Assembly: GCA_050694015.1 (NCBI GenBank)
Contig: JBOGWY010000202.1
Location: 1-9,610, forward strand
Length of the DNA stretch: 9,610 bases
Direction: 5' to 3'
Origin: JBOGWY01 sp050694015
GTDB taxonomy: Bacteria; Actinomycetota; CADDZG01; WHSQ01
Positions within the stretch are counted from its first letter, which is position 1; every line of letters starts with the position of its first letter. The notes beneath the pieces are model-generated. The model was not told the DNA's origin, made no database searches, and was given only the letters and a program-made list of their open reading frames with translations. Positions 1-7,240 of this stretch are shown here, one piece after another. The position numbers and the translations under genes were made by a program.

Positions 1-2
1 GT

Positions 3-1451
3 CTAGACCTCGACCTCGCTCGATGCCCACAACCGGCGCTGATCGGACAACGGGTCGTCCTCGATACTGGGTTGTTCGCCGAAGACCATCGTCCCTCGGC
101 GGTCACCGTCGTAGGTCGGCCACTCCGGCAGGCGGGGAGATCGTGGGCGACCCTCGCGGGCGAACGCGATCCATGCTTCGTGCATCGCGAGCGCGAGGTC
201 CTGCATCTCGCGTGTGACCGGCCCCGTCATCCTCTGGGCTCCCGGCGCGTCGAGGTTGTTGAAAACGAACGGGATCTCGAGCGCATGGCACGACCGCAGC
301 CCTCCGCCCATGACGTCGGTGCAGTACGAGAACAGGTACATGAAGGTCGGACCTCGGTGCCGTTCCGCGACCGCCGTCGCGGGGGCACGGAAGATGCGGT
401 CGGTCTGGAACGCGGTCCACAGATCCCCCGGGGTCGCCTCCGGCTCGTCCGCTGCGTAGACGTCTAGCGCCGCGTGCGCGGCCTCGGTCGAGCCGAGGAC
501 GGCGGTGACACGCTCGAGGAGCTCGTCGCGATCGAGCGACGCCGCCGCGGGATCGAGGAGCGCGAATAGACGCCACTCGTCGCGCGTGGTTCCGATCAGG
601 ACGTCCATGCCCTCGCTGCTGCCGTCTTCGATCGCGTCGTGGGGCAACTGGGGCATCAGCATGCCGTCGAAGACCGGTTGCAGCGGCAGGCCGTGGACCT
701 TCCCCCAGTTGCGCAACACGATGCTGCCTTGCGCGCGCAGGATCTCGTCGACGGGCGCGGCGCGTAGCGACTCCGCGTCCGGTTCGGGGAGATCGATCTC
801 CGCCAGGAACTCGTGCGTGATCCGTTCGGCTTGGGTGCGGCCGGCCACCGACTGTGCGGCCCCGCTCTGCAGGATCGCCCGCCCGAAAAGACCCTTCGCC
901 GACGGCATCCCCATCAACACCGCCACGCTCATGGCTCCGGCGGATTCACCGAACACCGTCACCTGGTCCGGATCGCCCCCGAAGGCCTCGATGTTGTCGC
1001 GTACCCATCGGAGAGCGGCGATCTGATCGAGGATGCCGAGGTTGGACGCCTGGTCCATGCCGTCGACGATCCCGTCGAGCAGCAGGAAACCGAGCGCGCC
1101 GATCCGATAGTTGAGCGTGACCACCACGACGTCACCGAGGCGGGCGAACGAGGTGCCGTCGTACCACGGGATCGACCCGGCCCCCGTCGTGAACGCGCCC
1201 CCATGGATCCACACCAGGACGGGACGTCGCACGTCGTCGAGCCCGGGCGTCCACACGTTGAGGTAGAGACAGTCCTCGCTCATAGTGAGCTCGCGCGAGC
1301 CGACGATGTGCTCGAGCGGAGACGGAAGCTGGGGAGCTGCCGGCCCGAACTCGGTGGCGTCGCGTAGACCCGCCCACGCCTCTACCGGTTGGGGCGGCCG
1401 GAAGCGCCGTGGTCCCGTCGGCGGGGCCGCGAAGGGGATGCCGCGGAACAC
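3..1451 (-). CDS. Type-B carboxylesterase (alpha/beta hydrolase), start uncertain
   Basis: Serine esterase of the carboxylesterase/cholinesterase (COesterase) family, expected to hydrolyse carboxylic esters; the substrate cannot be told. Numbering is from the GTG at 1451. Visible signatures are FRGIPFAAPP (2-11), SEDCLYLNVWTP (58-69), oxyanion-hole HGG (83-85), nucleophile Ser170 in GESAG, acidic Glu292 in GTTRDEW, and His389 in CHALEIPFVFNN. The catalytic triad is therefore complete. No signal peptide is seen, so it is probably cytosolic. The C-terminus is intact, with TAG at 3-5. The 5' end is odd: the family pattern before FRGIP (TLSGDVEGQREDDVFV) is encoded in frame upstream of 1451, yet there is no ATG, GTG or TTG in that frame back to the stop at 1713-1715. 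The true start is probably near 1490-1562, perhaps a rare ATA at 1560-1562, or the gene carries a frameshift. Family is certain; the start is not. Confidence 0.93.
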   Translation of the reverse strand: MFRGIPFAAPPTGPRRFRPPQPVEAWAGLRDATEFGPAAPQLPSPLEHIVGSRELTMSEDCLYLNVWTPGLDDVRRPVLVWIHGGAFTTGAGSIPWYDGTSFARLGDVVVVTLNYRIGALGFLLLDGIVDGMDQASNLGILDQIAALRWVRDNIEAFGGDPDQVTVFGESAGAMSVAVLMGMPSAKGLFGRAILQSGAAQSVAGRTQAERITHEFLAEIDLPEPDAESLRAAPVDEILRAQGSIVLRNWGKVHGLPLQPVFDGMLMPQLPHDAIEDGSSEGMDVLIGTTRDEWRLFALLDPAAASLDRDELLERVTAVLGSTEAAHAALDVYAADEPEATPGDLWTAFQTDRIFRAPATAVAERHRGPTFMYLFSYCTDVMGGGLRSCHALEIPFVFNNLDAPGAQRMTGPVTREMQDLALAMHEAWIAFAREGRPRSPRLPEWPTYDGDRRGTMVFGEQPSIEDDPLSDQRRLWASSEVEV

Positions 1452-1603
1452 GAAGACGTCGTCCTCACGTTGTCCCTCGACGTCCCCGCTCAGGGTGTGG
1501 GCGAGCGCGTCGATCTGCGCGCCCGTGACGGCCGGCGCGCCGTCGTTGCCGCCGCTCGCTATGAGCTCTCCCGTGGTTCCCCCTGGGCCGATGTACCCGC
1601 CGG

Positions 1604-1632
1604 ATAGTAATAAATGGGCGGATATCTGACCA
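1604..1632 (-). promoter_or_regulatory. Possible promoter for the esterase
   Basis: On the minus strand TGGTCA (1632-1627) and TACTAT (1609-1604) are separated by 17 bp. Each matches four of six positions of the TTGACA and TATAAT consensus. Transcription would begin near 1597, about 35 nt before the ATA at 1562 that follows a purine-rich GGGAGAG. The match is weak and the region is AT-rich by chance or design, so this is only a candidate. Confidence 0.22.
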
Positions 1633-1745
1633 TTTCGGCCCGGAGGGCAGATAGTCCTCCCGCCCCGGGGAAGTTGAGATGCGGTCTCTGCCTCACGATT
1701 GGGCCGATGTGACTAGGGCGAAATGGCCCATTCCGCCATTGTTAC
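1609..1745. repeat. Imperfect inverted repeat flanking about 75 bp
   Basis: The minus strand from 1640 to 1609 reads GGCCGAAATGG, an 8-nt spacer (1629-1622), CCGCCCATT, then TTATT. The plus strand from 1716 reads GGGCGAAATGG, a 6-nt spacer, CCGCCATT, then GTTAC. Ten of the first eleven bases and the TCCGCC core agree. Each arm points its AT-rich end toward the neighbouring gene, so the arms could be paired operator or promoter elements for the divergent genes. A degenerate MITE-like element is an alternative, but I see no target-site duplication. Confidence 0.35.
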
Positions 1746-1821
1746 GACCCCACCACCGCCGTCAGGATGGACATCCAGACACGACCGCGGGGCGATCCAG
1801 ACAGGGGTGACGGTGATCTAC

Positions 1822-3369
1822 ATGCGCCTGGCGCAAGCGATGCGGATCGTGGCGGGCATCGGTGCCTTGGTTCTCATGGTGACGTACCTCCCCGGGCCGG
1901 CGGCACAAGCGCAGCAGGGTCCGATATCTGTCTGTCACGAGCGGCTCGCCGCCTCAGTGGAGCCCAACGGTGCTCTGTCGTTCGGTGCGGATCCGGATCT
2001 GCAAACGTGCGGGCCCGGTCCGACCAGCTTCGCTCTCTCCTTCGGATGGCCTTCGGGCTCAACGTCGTGGACGACGGTGCGCATCGACGGGGCCGACCAC
2101 GTCTACCACCTGGGCACGGTCGTGACGCCCCCGACAGAGTTCGGCACCGGCATCTTTTCCACCATGAGCTTCGGCGGCGAGATCGAAGTGTCGCAGCTCG
2201 TCCAGGTCGGCTTGACGAACCCGACGACGGGTCGCCCCGATGCCGCGCAGATCGCGTACACGGTGGACAACGTTTCTCCGGATCAGCAAGCACACGACGT
2301 CGGTATCCGTTTCATGGTGGACACCAGGGTGGGTGATCACAACAACCCGACGTTCTTCGTCGACAACACCCCGGTCACGACCGAAAACGAGTACGTGGGC
2401 ACCGTGCCGGAGCTCTTCACCGTCCAGAACCCGGACGTCCTGTCTCAAGCCGCGGCGGGCGCGCTCAGTCCCAACTTCGGCGCGGTCACGCCGGACCGTT
2501 TCATCATCGGTGAGTTCAGCACGTTCGCCACCGCGTGGGACTACCCCAGCTCAGGATCTGCGATCACCGACTCGGCCTTCGCTGCGTACTGGGAAACCCT
2601 CGCGCTCGCGCCCGGTAACCAGGCGACCTACGCGATGGTCTACGGCGTGGGCCCGGGCGGCCAGGCGGGAGGGGGCGGTGACCCGATCCCGGGTTGCGAA
2701 GCCACCGAGCAGAACCAGTGCGGTACCACCGGTGACGACAACCTGAGCGCGTCCGACGGGACCGTCGTCGGAGGTCCCGGTGACGACACCATCACGCTCA
2801 CGGTCGACGACACGACCAACACTTTGACCGCGGATGGAGGCGACGGCGCGGACAGGATCCTCCTGAACATCGCAGACCCCACGAACATCTCGGCCGTGCA
2901 CATCAACTCGGGCGGCGGGGCCGACAGGGTGTTCGTGCCGCGCAACCCGGGCTCGCTGTCACCGGTGGTGAAAACGGGCGCATCCAACGACGTCATCGCG
3001 ATCAATACGCAAGCGTCGTCACCGAAGCTCACTTCGTTCCTTCAGGGCGCGCCGGTCGGGCGCTACTCGATCAACGCCGGCGGCGGTGCCGACCGCGTGA
3101 CCGCGGGAACCTCGAACGACCTCGTGGATGGTGCCGGCGGTAACGACCGACTGCTCGGCGCCGCAGGCTTCGACACGATCGAGGGCGGCGACGGTAACGA
3201 CGACATGGAAGGTGGGGACGGGGGCGATGTCCTCCATGGCGGCGACGGTGCGAACGACTTCGCCGGGGGACGGGGCCGCGACACGTGTCTGTCAGACACT
3301 CGCCGTGACAAGTTCAACAGCTGCGAGCGCGTCCGGCGAAACCACCGGCGCAACCACCAGGCTATCTAG
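1822..3369 (+). CDS. Secreted protein with RTX calcium-binding repeats
   Basis: A 515-residue exported protein of unknown role. The ATG at 1822 is preferred over the in-frame ATG at 1723 because it gives a textbook Sec signal peptide: basic start MRLAQAMR, hydrophobic core about 9-23, and PAAQA before Gln31 as cleavage site. GGTGATC (1812-1818) just upstream can pair with the 16S tail. Residues 35-275 form a beta-rich domain with the motif DVGIRFMVDTRVGDHNNP (159-176), which I do not assign to a named family. After a Gly-rich linker (276-287) come GGxGxD-type repeats: scattered at about 303-370, then tandem at 428-490. These repeats bind Ca2+ in the RTX/haemolysin family and would fold outside the cell. 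Cys38/63, Cys292/300 and Cys489/501 could form disulfides. The C-terminus is short and basic. No type I secretion genes are nearby, so Sec export is inferred. The stop overlaps the mannosidase stop. Confidence 0.9.
   Translation: MRLAQAMRIVAGIGALVLMVTYLPGPAAQAQQGPISVCHERLAASVEPNGALSFGADPDLQTCGPGPTSFALSFGWPSGSTSWTTVRIDGADHVYHLGTVVTPPTEFGTGIFSTMSFGGEIEVSQLVQVGLTNPTTGRPDAAQIAYTVDNVSPDQQAHDVGIRFMVDTRVGDHNNPTFFVDNTPVTTENEYVGTVPELFTVQNPDVLSQAAAGALSPNFGAVTPDRFIIGEFSTFATAWDYPSSGSAITDSAFAAYWETLALAPGNQATYAMVYGVGPGGQAGGGGDPIPGCEATEQNQCGTTGDDNLSASDGTVVGGPGDDTITLTVDDTTNTLTADGGDGADRILLNIADPTNISAVHINSGGGADRVFVPRNPGSLSPVVKTGASNDVIAINTQASSPKLTSFLQGAPVGRYSINAGGGADRVTAGTSNDLVDGAGGNDRLLGAAGFDTIEGGDGNDDMEGGDGGDVLHGGDGANDFAGGRGRDTCLSDTRRDKFNSCERVRRNHRRNHQAI
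3103..3291 (+). repeat. Tandem 27-bp RTX nonapeptide repeats
   Basis: About seven consecutive 9-residue units (residues 428-490 of the protein) follow the GGxGxDxUx pattern, such as GGDGNDDME and GGDGGDVLH. The DNA repeats imperfectly every 27 bp, with recurring ggcggcgacggt. In this family each pair of turns builds a Ca2+-binding beta-roll. The last unit (GGRGRDTCLS) is degenerate and leads into a Cys-containing cap. Confidence 0.88.
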
Positions 3370-5492
3370 CGGAGAAGGTCGGCGATCCCGCTCGACGCCG
3401 CGAACGTCTCGACGCGATGGGGGCCGAGGCTGGCCGCGACACCTCCGAGGTTCGCGGGGCGTTCGTCGTCGAACGGGTTCCACACCGTGACCGCGACATT
3501 CCCATTGCGGCGACGGATGGACGACAGGGCGGGGACATCGACGTCGAGAAGCGCTCCGGTTGACGGAAGCTCTCCCCCGCCCTCCGCCTCTTCCCCGCCC
3601 GCCACTATCTCCGCGAGGAGCGGGAGAGCGTAGCGTTCCCATCGTTCGAGTAACACCCTGTCGTCGGGTGCATAGACGAGCCCGAGCTGGAGGTTGTGGG
3701 TCCCGATCATCTGCGCTTCGGGGGTGGCGACATCGGGGCCGGCCACGCCCCTGCGGGTCGAGAGATCGGCGCGGCTGATCGTGCCGGTGCAGCGCAACAG
3801 AGTCATCGCGAGCGCGGTGCCGGTGAGCTCGTACTCGAAGACGCCTTCGAAGAGGAAGCCGCGATCGCCCGCGACCGCGATGCCCCGCGCCGGCCAGCAG
3901 GGCGACGGTGGCTCGTTGATCCCGCCCTCGCTCGCGAGCGGCCTGCGGACAAGCTCGAAGGTGGATGCCGCCACCGAGGTCTCGGGCGTTTCCGGCAGCA
4001 GGAGGACGAGGCGCAGCCGGTGGTCCGGAGCACGGTTGTCGATCGTGACGCTGAGCCGGACGAACCCTTCATCGGTCGACGCGGCCGACACCGTCGCATC
4101 GCAGCCGTCGAACGAGAAACGCACCGCACCGTCGTGAACTCCGATCGCGTTCGGGGGCCGGACCGGCCCCGCGGGGCAGAAATTGTAGAGATCCCCTTCG
4201 TCGCCTTGATCTTCGAGCGTGAAGTGGAACTCGGCCTCGCCTGCGACCGCGACCGCGTCGTAATCGACCACTTGCAGCGGGACCGGGCGAGGCGCAGCCC
4301 CGAGATCGTCCTTGACGCCCCAGCCGAGCCCGGGGACCCCGGCGCGTTCGAACGGCGACGGGTTGAACACGACGGGACCGTCCTCGGCCACGACGAGTGC
4401 GAGCCGGCACAGCGCCTCCTGCGCGATGGTGCGGGCGATCCCGGCGACGCGCTCGGTGCGCTCGTCGACCGCGTGCGCCACCGCGTCCGTGGAACATCCG
4501 CACACCGAGTCGTGCGCGCCGTTGAGATGCAGCAAGCGCCACGCCTCCCGTAGCCGTTCCTCGGGCCACTCGTAACCGGGGACGAGGGCCGCGAGCGGCT
4601 CCGCGTAACGCTCCAGGAGATGTTCGGCACGGCCGCGCGCGAGCTTCTGATTGATCCGTACCGAATAAGTGTTGGGAAGCAGGTTCGCGCGCGCCGCCGA
4701 ACGCAGCTCGCCGATGAAGCTCTGCGTCGGGCCCGGCCGGGTCGCGACCGCGTCCGGGAGCGAAGACATCGTGATGTCCATCCCATCGCGCTGGAGCGAT
4801 CCGAGCGCGTCGGTCAACGACGGGGATGGGGGCAGGTGGTCGTTGCCCGCCATGAGTACGGCCACTTCATCGTCGGCGAGGAACGGGTCGAGGGCGGCGA
4901 GTGCGTCCTGCACGTGCCCGGCGGCGCGGTCGGGATCGCGCATCACCCGACGACCGTTGCCGTAACCGAACGGGAGATAGATCGCCTCGATCGACGACCC
5001 GTCCGGGGCCCCCCACGTGAACGCCGTCTCCGTGATCTCCTCCGGTACACCGCGCCACACCACGACACGATCGAACCCGGCCTCGCGTAGCAGCTGCGGC
5101 ATCTGACCGACGTGACCGAACTGGTCGGGCAGGTAGGCGACCGTCATCACGTCGCCGAGCTCCTTGGCGCGCGCGATGCCGTCCTCGAGGTTACGGATCA
5201 CCGATTCGCCGGAGACGAGGAACTCGTCGACGAGTGTCACCCACGGCCCGCACGACAGACGCCCCGATGCGATGTGGGCGCGGAGGTCCGACTCGCGCTC
5301 GGGACGCACCTCGAGGTAATCGTCGATCAGCGCGATCTGCCCGTCGAGATGGAAGTGCGTCCAGCGGTCGTCTCGCTCGAAGATATCGAGCAGGAGGTCC
5401 ATGGCGTCGACGAGCTGCGCGCGGAACTCCTCGAAGGACAGGTACCACTCCCGGTCCCAGTGGAAGTGCGGGACGACACGGATCGGCCTCAC
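3366..5492 (-). CDS. Alpha-mannosidase, glycoside hydrolase family 38
   Basis: A 708-residue GH38 enzyme, expected to remove alpha-linked mannose with retention of configuration using one Zn2+. The N-terminus has HFHWDREW (9-16), where His11 and Asp13 match the family's metal ligands. LPDQFGHVGQMPQ (121-133) holds the likely nucleophile and ligand Asp123. NGAHDSVCGCSTD (324-336) holds the His327 ligand. AGNDHLPPSP (215-224) is a further conserved active-site segment. The all-beta C-terminal half (about 370-708) resembles the GH38 C-terminal domains. It is shorter than many relatives of 850-1000 residues, but no key motif is missing. No signal peptide is seen, so it is probably cytosolic. GTG at 5492 is the only sensible start: the upstream stop at 5517-5519 belongs to the metallopeptidase, 24 bp away, suggesting co-transcription. 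No strong Shine-Dalgarno is visible. No sugar transporter or PTS gene is nearby, so the natural substrate is open. Confidence 0.93.
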   Translation of the reverse strand: MRPIRVVPHFHWDREWYLSFEEFRAQLVDAMDLLLDIFERDDRWTHFHLDGQIALIDDYLEVRPERESDLRAHIASGRLSCGPWVTLVDEFLVSGESVIRNLEDGIARAKELGDVMTVAYLPDQFGHVGQMPQLLREAGFDRVVVWRGVPEEITETAFTWGAPDGSSIEAIYLPFGYGNGRRVMRDPDRAAGHVQDALAALDPFLADDEVAVLMAGNDHLPPSPSLTDALGSLQRDGMDITMSSLPDAVATRPGPTQSFIGELRSAARANLLPNTYSVRINQKLARGRAEHLLERYAEPLAALVPGYEWPEERLREAWRLLHLNGAHDSVCGCSTDAVAHAVDERTERVAGIARTIAQEALCRLALVVAEDGPVVFNPSPFERAGVPGLGWGVKDDLGAAPRPVPLQVVDYDAVAVAGEAEFHFTLEDQGDEGDLYNFCPAGPVRPPNAIGVHDGAVRFSFDGCDATVSAASTDEGFVRLSVTIDNRAPDHRLRLVLLLPETPETSVAASTFELVRRPLASEGGINEPPSPCWPARGIAVAGDRGFLFEGVFEYELTGTALAMTLLRCTGTISRADLSTRRGVAGPDVATPEAQMIGTHNLQLGLVYAPDDRVLLERWERYALPLLAEIVAGGEEAEGGGELPSTGALLDVDVPALSSIRRRNGNVAVTVWNPFDDERPANLGGVAASLGPHRVETFAASSGIADLLR

Positions 5493-5516
5493 CGAGGAGA
5501 TGCTAGTGGAGCCTGG

Positions 5517-5882
5517 TCAACCCCAGCCGAGCTCGTGGAGACGGTGCTCCGGGATGCCGAAGTAGTGCCCGACCTCGTGGATCACGGTGCGCCGGATCTG
5601 CGCTCGGATCTTGTCGGGTGTACGCCAGTAACGGGTGATCGGCCCGCGGTAGATCGAGATCTTGTCCGGCAACGCGTTGCCGTAGGTGCCGCGTTGCGTC
5701 AGCGGGATGCCGTGATAGAGCCCGAACAGGAAGGTGCCCGGCCGCATCGTCGCGAGGATGTCCGGCGAGGGCTCGTCTTCGACCACGACCTCGACGTTCT
5801 CGATGCGCTGGGCGATCTCGTCAGGCAAAGAATCGAGCGCGTCGCCGACGAGGCTGTCGAAATCGAGCTCGTCGTTCTGCAC
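5517..5882 (-). CDS. Minimal zincin-like metallopeptidase (Zincin_1, formerly DUF1025)
   Basis: A 121-residue protein matching the small zincin-like metallopeptidase family PF06262. The acidic N-terminus (NDELDFDSLVGDALDSLP, 3-20) leads to VEVVVEDEPSP (30-40), GLYHGIPLTQRG (54-65), LPDKISIYRGPI (71-82) and the zinc site HEVGHYFGIPEHRLHELGW (102-120). His102 and His106 would bind Zn2+, Glu103 is the catalytic base, and the third ligand lies further downstream. No signal peptide, so cytosolic. The GTG at 5882 is chosen because AGGAAGG sits 6 nt upstream and because the family begins just here; extending upstream adds Arg-rich sequence typical of a non-coding frame. Family members are common in actinobacteria but their substrate is not well defined. 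It lies first in a likely two-gene unit with the mannosidase. Confidence 0.9.
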   Translation of the reverse strand: MQNDELDFDSLVGDALDSLPDEIAQRIENVEVVVEDEPSPDILATMRPGTFLFGLYHGIPLTQRGTYGNALPDKISIYRGPITRYWRTPDKIRAQIRRTVIHEVGHYFGIPEHRLHELGWG

Positions 5883-5989
5883 GTGATGCCTTCCTATAGT
5901 CACCGTCCTGTCACACAGTGAAACGGCTCGATGGGGGCCGGGATTCCGCGCCGCCGGGTCGGGCCGCTCCACCCCGTAGGTTTGCCGCC
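5883..5989. other. Divergent intergenic region, metallopeptidase and MBL hydrolase
   Basis: 107 bp between two divergent starts, expected to hold both promoters. It contains an 11-bp palindrome CTGT-CAC-ACAG (5908-5918), a GTCAC direct repeat (5899-5903 and 5910-5914) and an inverted GTGA (5918-5921), which together could form a small operator. I see no convincing -35/-10 pair on either strand. Confidence 0.4.
5889..5895 (-). promoter_or_regulatory. Ribosome binding site of the metallopeptidase
   Basis: AGGAAGG on the minus strand lies 6 nt before the GTG at 5882. It decides the start against an in-frame GTG at 5903 and the longer upstream open frame. Confidence 0.7.
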
Positions 5990-7240
5990 ATGGACCCTCT
6001 CGAGCTCGCCGACCGACTGTTCTCCGGCGAACTCCGCATCGAGGAGCATCATCCCCTCGCGACCAGTGCGGGGCCGTGCGAGGTCGCGCCGGCGACCCTG
6101 TTCGTCTCCTCGTTCGCAAACTCGATCGCTTTCGATACCGGCGACGGTCTCGTGCTCGTCGACACCGGCAGCGCGTTCACGGCCGCTGCGATCCGAGATG
6201 CGCTGCGTGAGTGGTCGGACGAACCCGTCGTGAAGGTCATCTACACGCACGGGCACGTCGACCACGTCATGGGCGCGCATCTCTACGACGCCGAAGCCGA
6301 CGACAAGGGTTGGGCGCGGCCCGACGTGATCGCGCACGATGCGGTCGCGGCCCGCTTCGATCGCTACGTTTTGACCGCGGGTTACAACTCGGTCATCAAC
6401 GCCCGCCAGTTCCAGGTGCCGGGCCTGCAGTGGCCGACCGACTACCGCCGGCCCGACACCGTCTTCACGGACACGTTCTCCTTCGTACTTGGAGGCGAGA
6501 CGTTCGAGCTCACCCACGCGCGCGGCGAAACCGATGACCACACGTGGGTGTGGATACCGAACCGACGCATCCTCTGCAGCGGCGACTTCTTCATCTGGGC
6601 GTCGCCGAACGCAGGCAATCCCCAGAAGGCGCAGCGCTACCCGCGCGAGTGGGCCGCGGCCCTTCGCGAGATGGCGACGCGCGACGCGAAGATGCTCCTT
6701 CCGGGGCACGGGCCACCGGTCGTGGGGGCCGATCGCGTGCGAACGGTGCTCGACGACTCGGCCGCGCTGCTGGAATCACTCGTCGAGCAAGCGCTGGCGT
6801 TGATGAACGAGGGTGCACCGCTCGAACGATTGCTGCGCGAGGTTCGCGCGCCCGAGGAGCTACTCGACAAGCCGTACCTGAAACCGATCTACGACGAGCC
6901 CGAGTTCGTGGTGCGCAACATCTGGCGTCTCTACGGCGGCTGGTACGACGGCGACCCCGCGACCCTCAAGCCGGCTCCCGCGTCAGACGTGGCGCGCGAG
7001 ATCGCTGCGCTGGCGGGGGCGGACCGCCTGGCGGCACGCGCGTCCGAACTCGCCGACGCCGGGGAGCTCGCGGTCGCGTGTCACCTGATCGAGCACGCGG
7101 CGGCCGCAGAGCCGGAGAAGAAAGAGTTCGCGGAGCTCCGTGCCACGATCTACGAACGCCGGGCCGCCCGAGAAGCCTCGACGATGTCTAAAGGGATCTT
7201 CAGGTGGGCCGCCTCGTCCGACGGTAGCCTCGGAAAGTGA
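5990..7240 (+). CDS. MBL-fold metallo-hydrolase, alkyl-sulfatase-like
   Basis: A 416-residue metallo-beta-lactamase-fold hydrolase, probably cytosolic. The Zn-binding motif is THGHVDH (86-92: His87, His89, Asp91, His92). GETDDHTWVW (179-188) supplies His184, CSGDF (196-200) supplies bridging Asp199, and LPGHGPPV (237-244) supplies His240. The segment EFVVRNIWRLYGGWYDGDP (305-323) and the helical region after it match the alkyl sulfatase dimerisation domain. It lacks the long C-terminal SCP2-like part of full-size alkyl sulfatases of about 650 residues. Substrate is unknown; sulfate-ester hydrolysis is possible but not shown. ATG at 5990 is preferred: residues encoded upstream to 5918 are Pro/Arg-rich and unlike the family. 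A weak TAGGT lies about 10 nt upstream. The stop TGA overlaps the next gene's GTG, so the two are likely translationally coupled. Confidence 0.9.
   Translation: MDPLELADRLFSGELRIEEHHPLATSAGPCEVAPATLFVSSFANSIAFDTGDGLVLVDTGSAFTAAAIRDALREWSDEPVVKVIYTHGHVDHVMGAHLYDAEADDKGWARPDVIAHDAVAARFDRYVLTAGYNSVINARQFQVPGLQWPTDYRRPDTVFTDTFSFVLGGETFELTHARGETDDHTWVWIPNRRILCSGDFFIWASPNAGNPQKAQRYPREWAAALREMATRDAKMLLPGHGPPVVGADRVRTVLDDSAALLESLVEQALALMNEGAPLERLLREVRAPEELLDKPYLKPIYDEPEFVVRNIWRLYGGWYDGDPATLKPAPASDVAREIAALAGADRLAARASELADAGELAVACHLIEHAAAAEPEKKEFAELRATIYERRAAREASTMSKGIFRWAASSDGSLGK

Larger units (their letters stand above)
1563..1821. other. Divergent intergenic region between esterase and RTX gene
   Basis: No convincing gene is seen here. 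The open frame that runs upstream from the esterase loses its G/C third-position bias upstream of about 1562. On the plus strand an ATG at 1723 is in frame with the RTX gene, but the 33 residues it would add are low-complexity and lie ahead of a clear signal peptide, so I treat them as leader. The region holds an imperfect inverted repeat (1609-1640 against about 1715-1745), a small hairpin (GGAGG 1642-1646 with CCTCC 1656-1660) and an 8-bp palindrome CCCCGGGG at 1663-1670. It should carry both divergent promoters. The AT-rich stretch at 1604-1616 is the most AT-rich spot in the neighbourhood. Confidence 0.6.

Noticed and set aside
1642..1660. GGAGG/CCTCC hairpin as an intrinsic terminator
   Set aside because: The stem is only 5 bp with a 9-nt loop and no T-run on either side, and it lies between divergent genes where no terminator is expected.
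1723..1821. Upstream ATG at 1723 as start of the RTX protein
   Set aside because: It would add 33 residues, including a run of prolines, before an otherwise perfect signal peptide, and it lies within the inverted repeat. The ATG at 1822 fits better.
3103..3291. 27-bp repeats as a CRISPR-like or mobile repeat
   Set aside because: The periodicity matches nonapeptide RTX coding units in frame, there are no unique spacers, and no cas genes are nearby.
5112..5921. Plus-strand open frame of 269 codons antisense to the mannosidase 5' end and metallopeptidase
   Set aside because: It covers two genes with clear catalytic motifs on the other strand and shows no motifs of its own.
5900..6709. Minus-strand open frame of 269 codons antisense to the MBL hydrolase
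   Set aside because: Composition is Arg/Val/Asp-rich with no domain, and it overlaps the divergent spacer and the metallopeptidase start; typical of GC-rich antisense.
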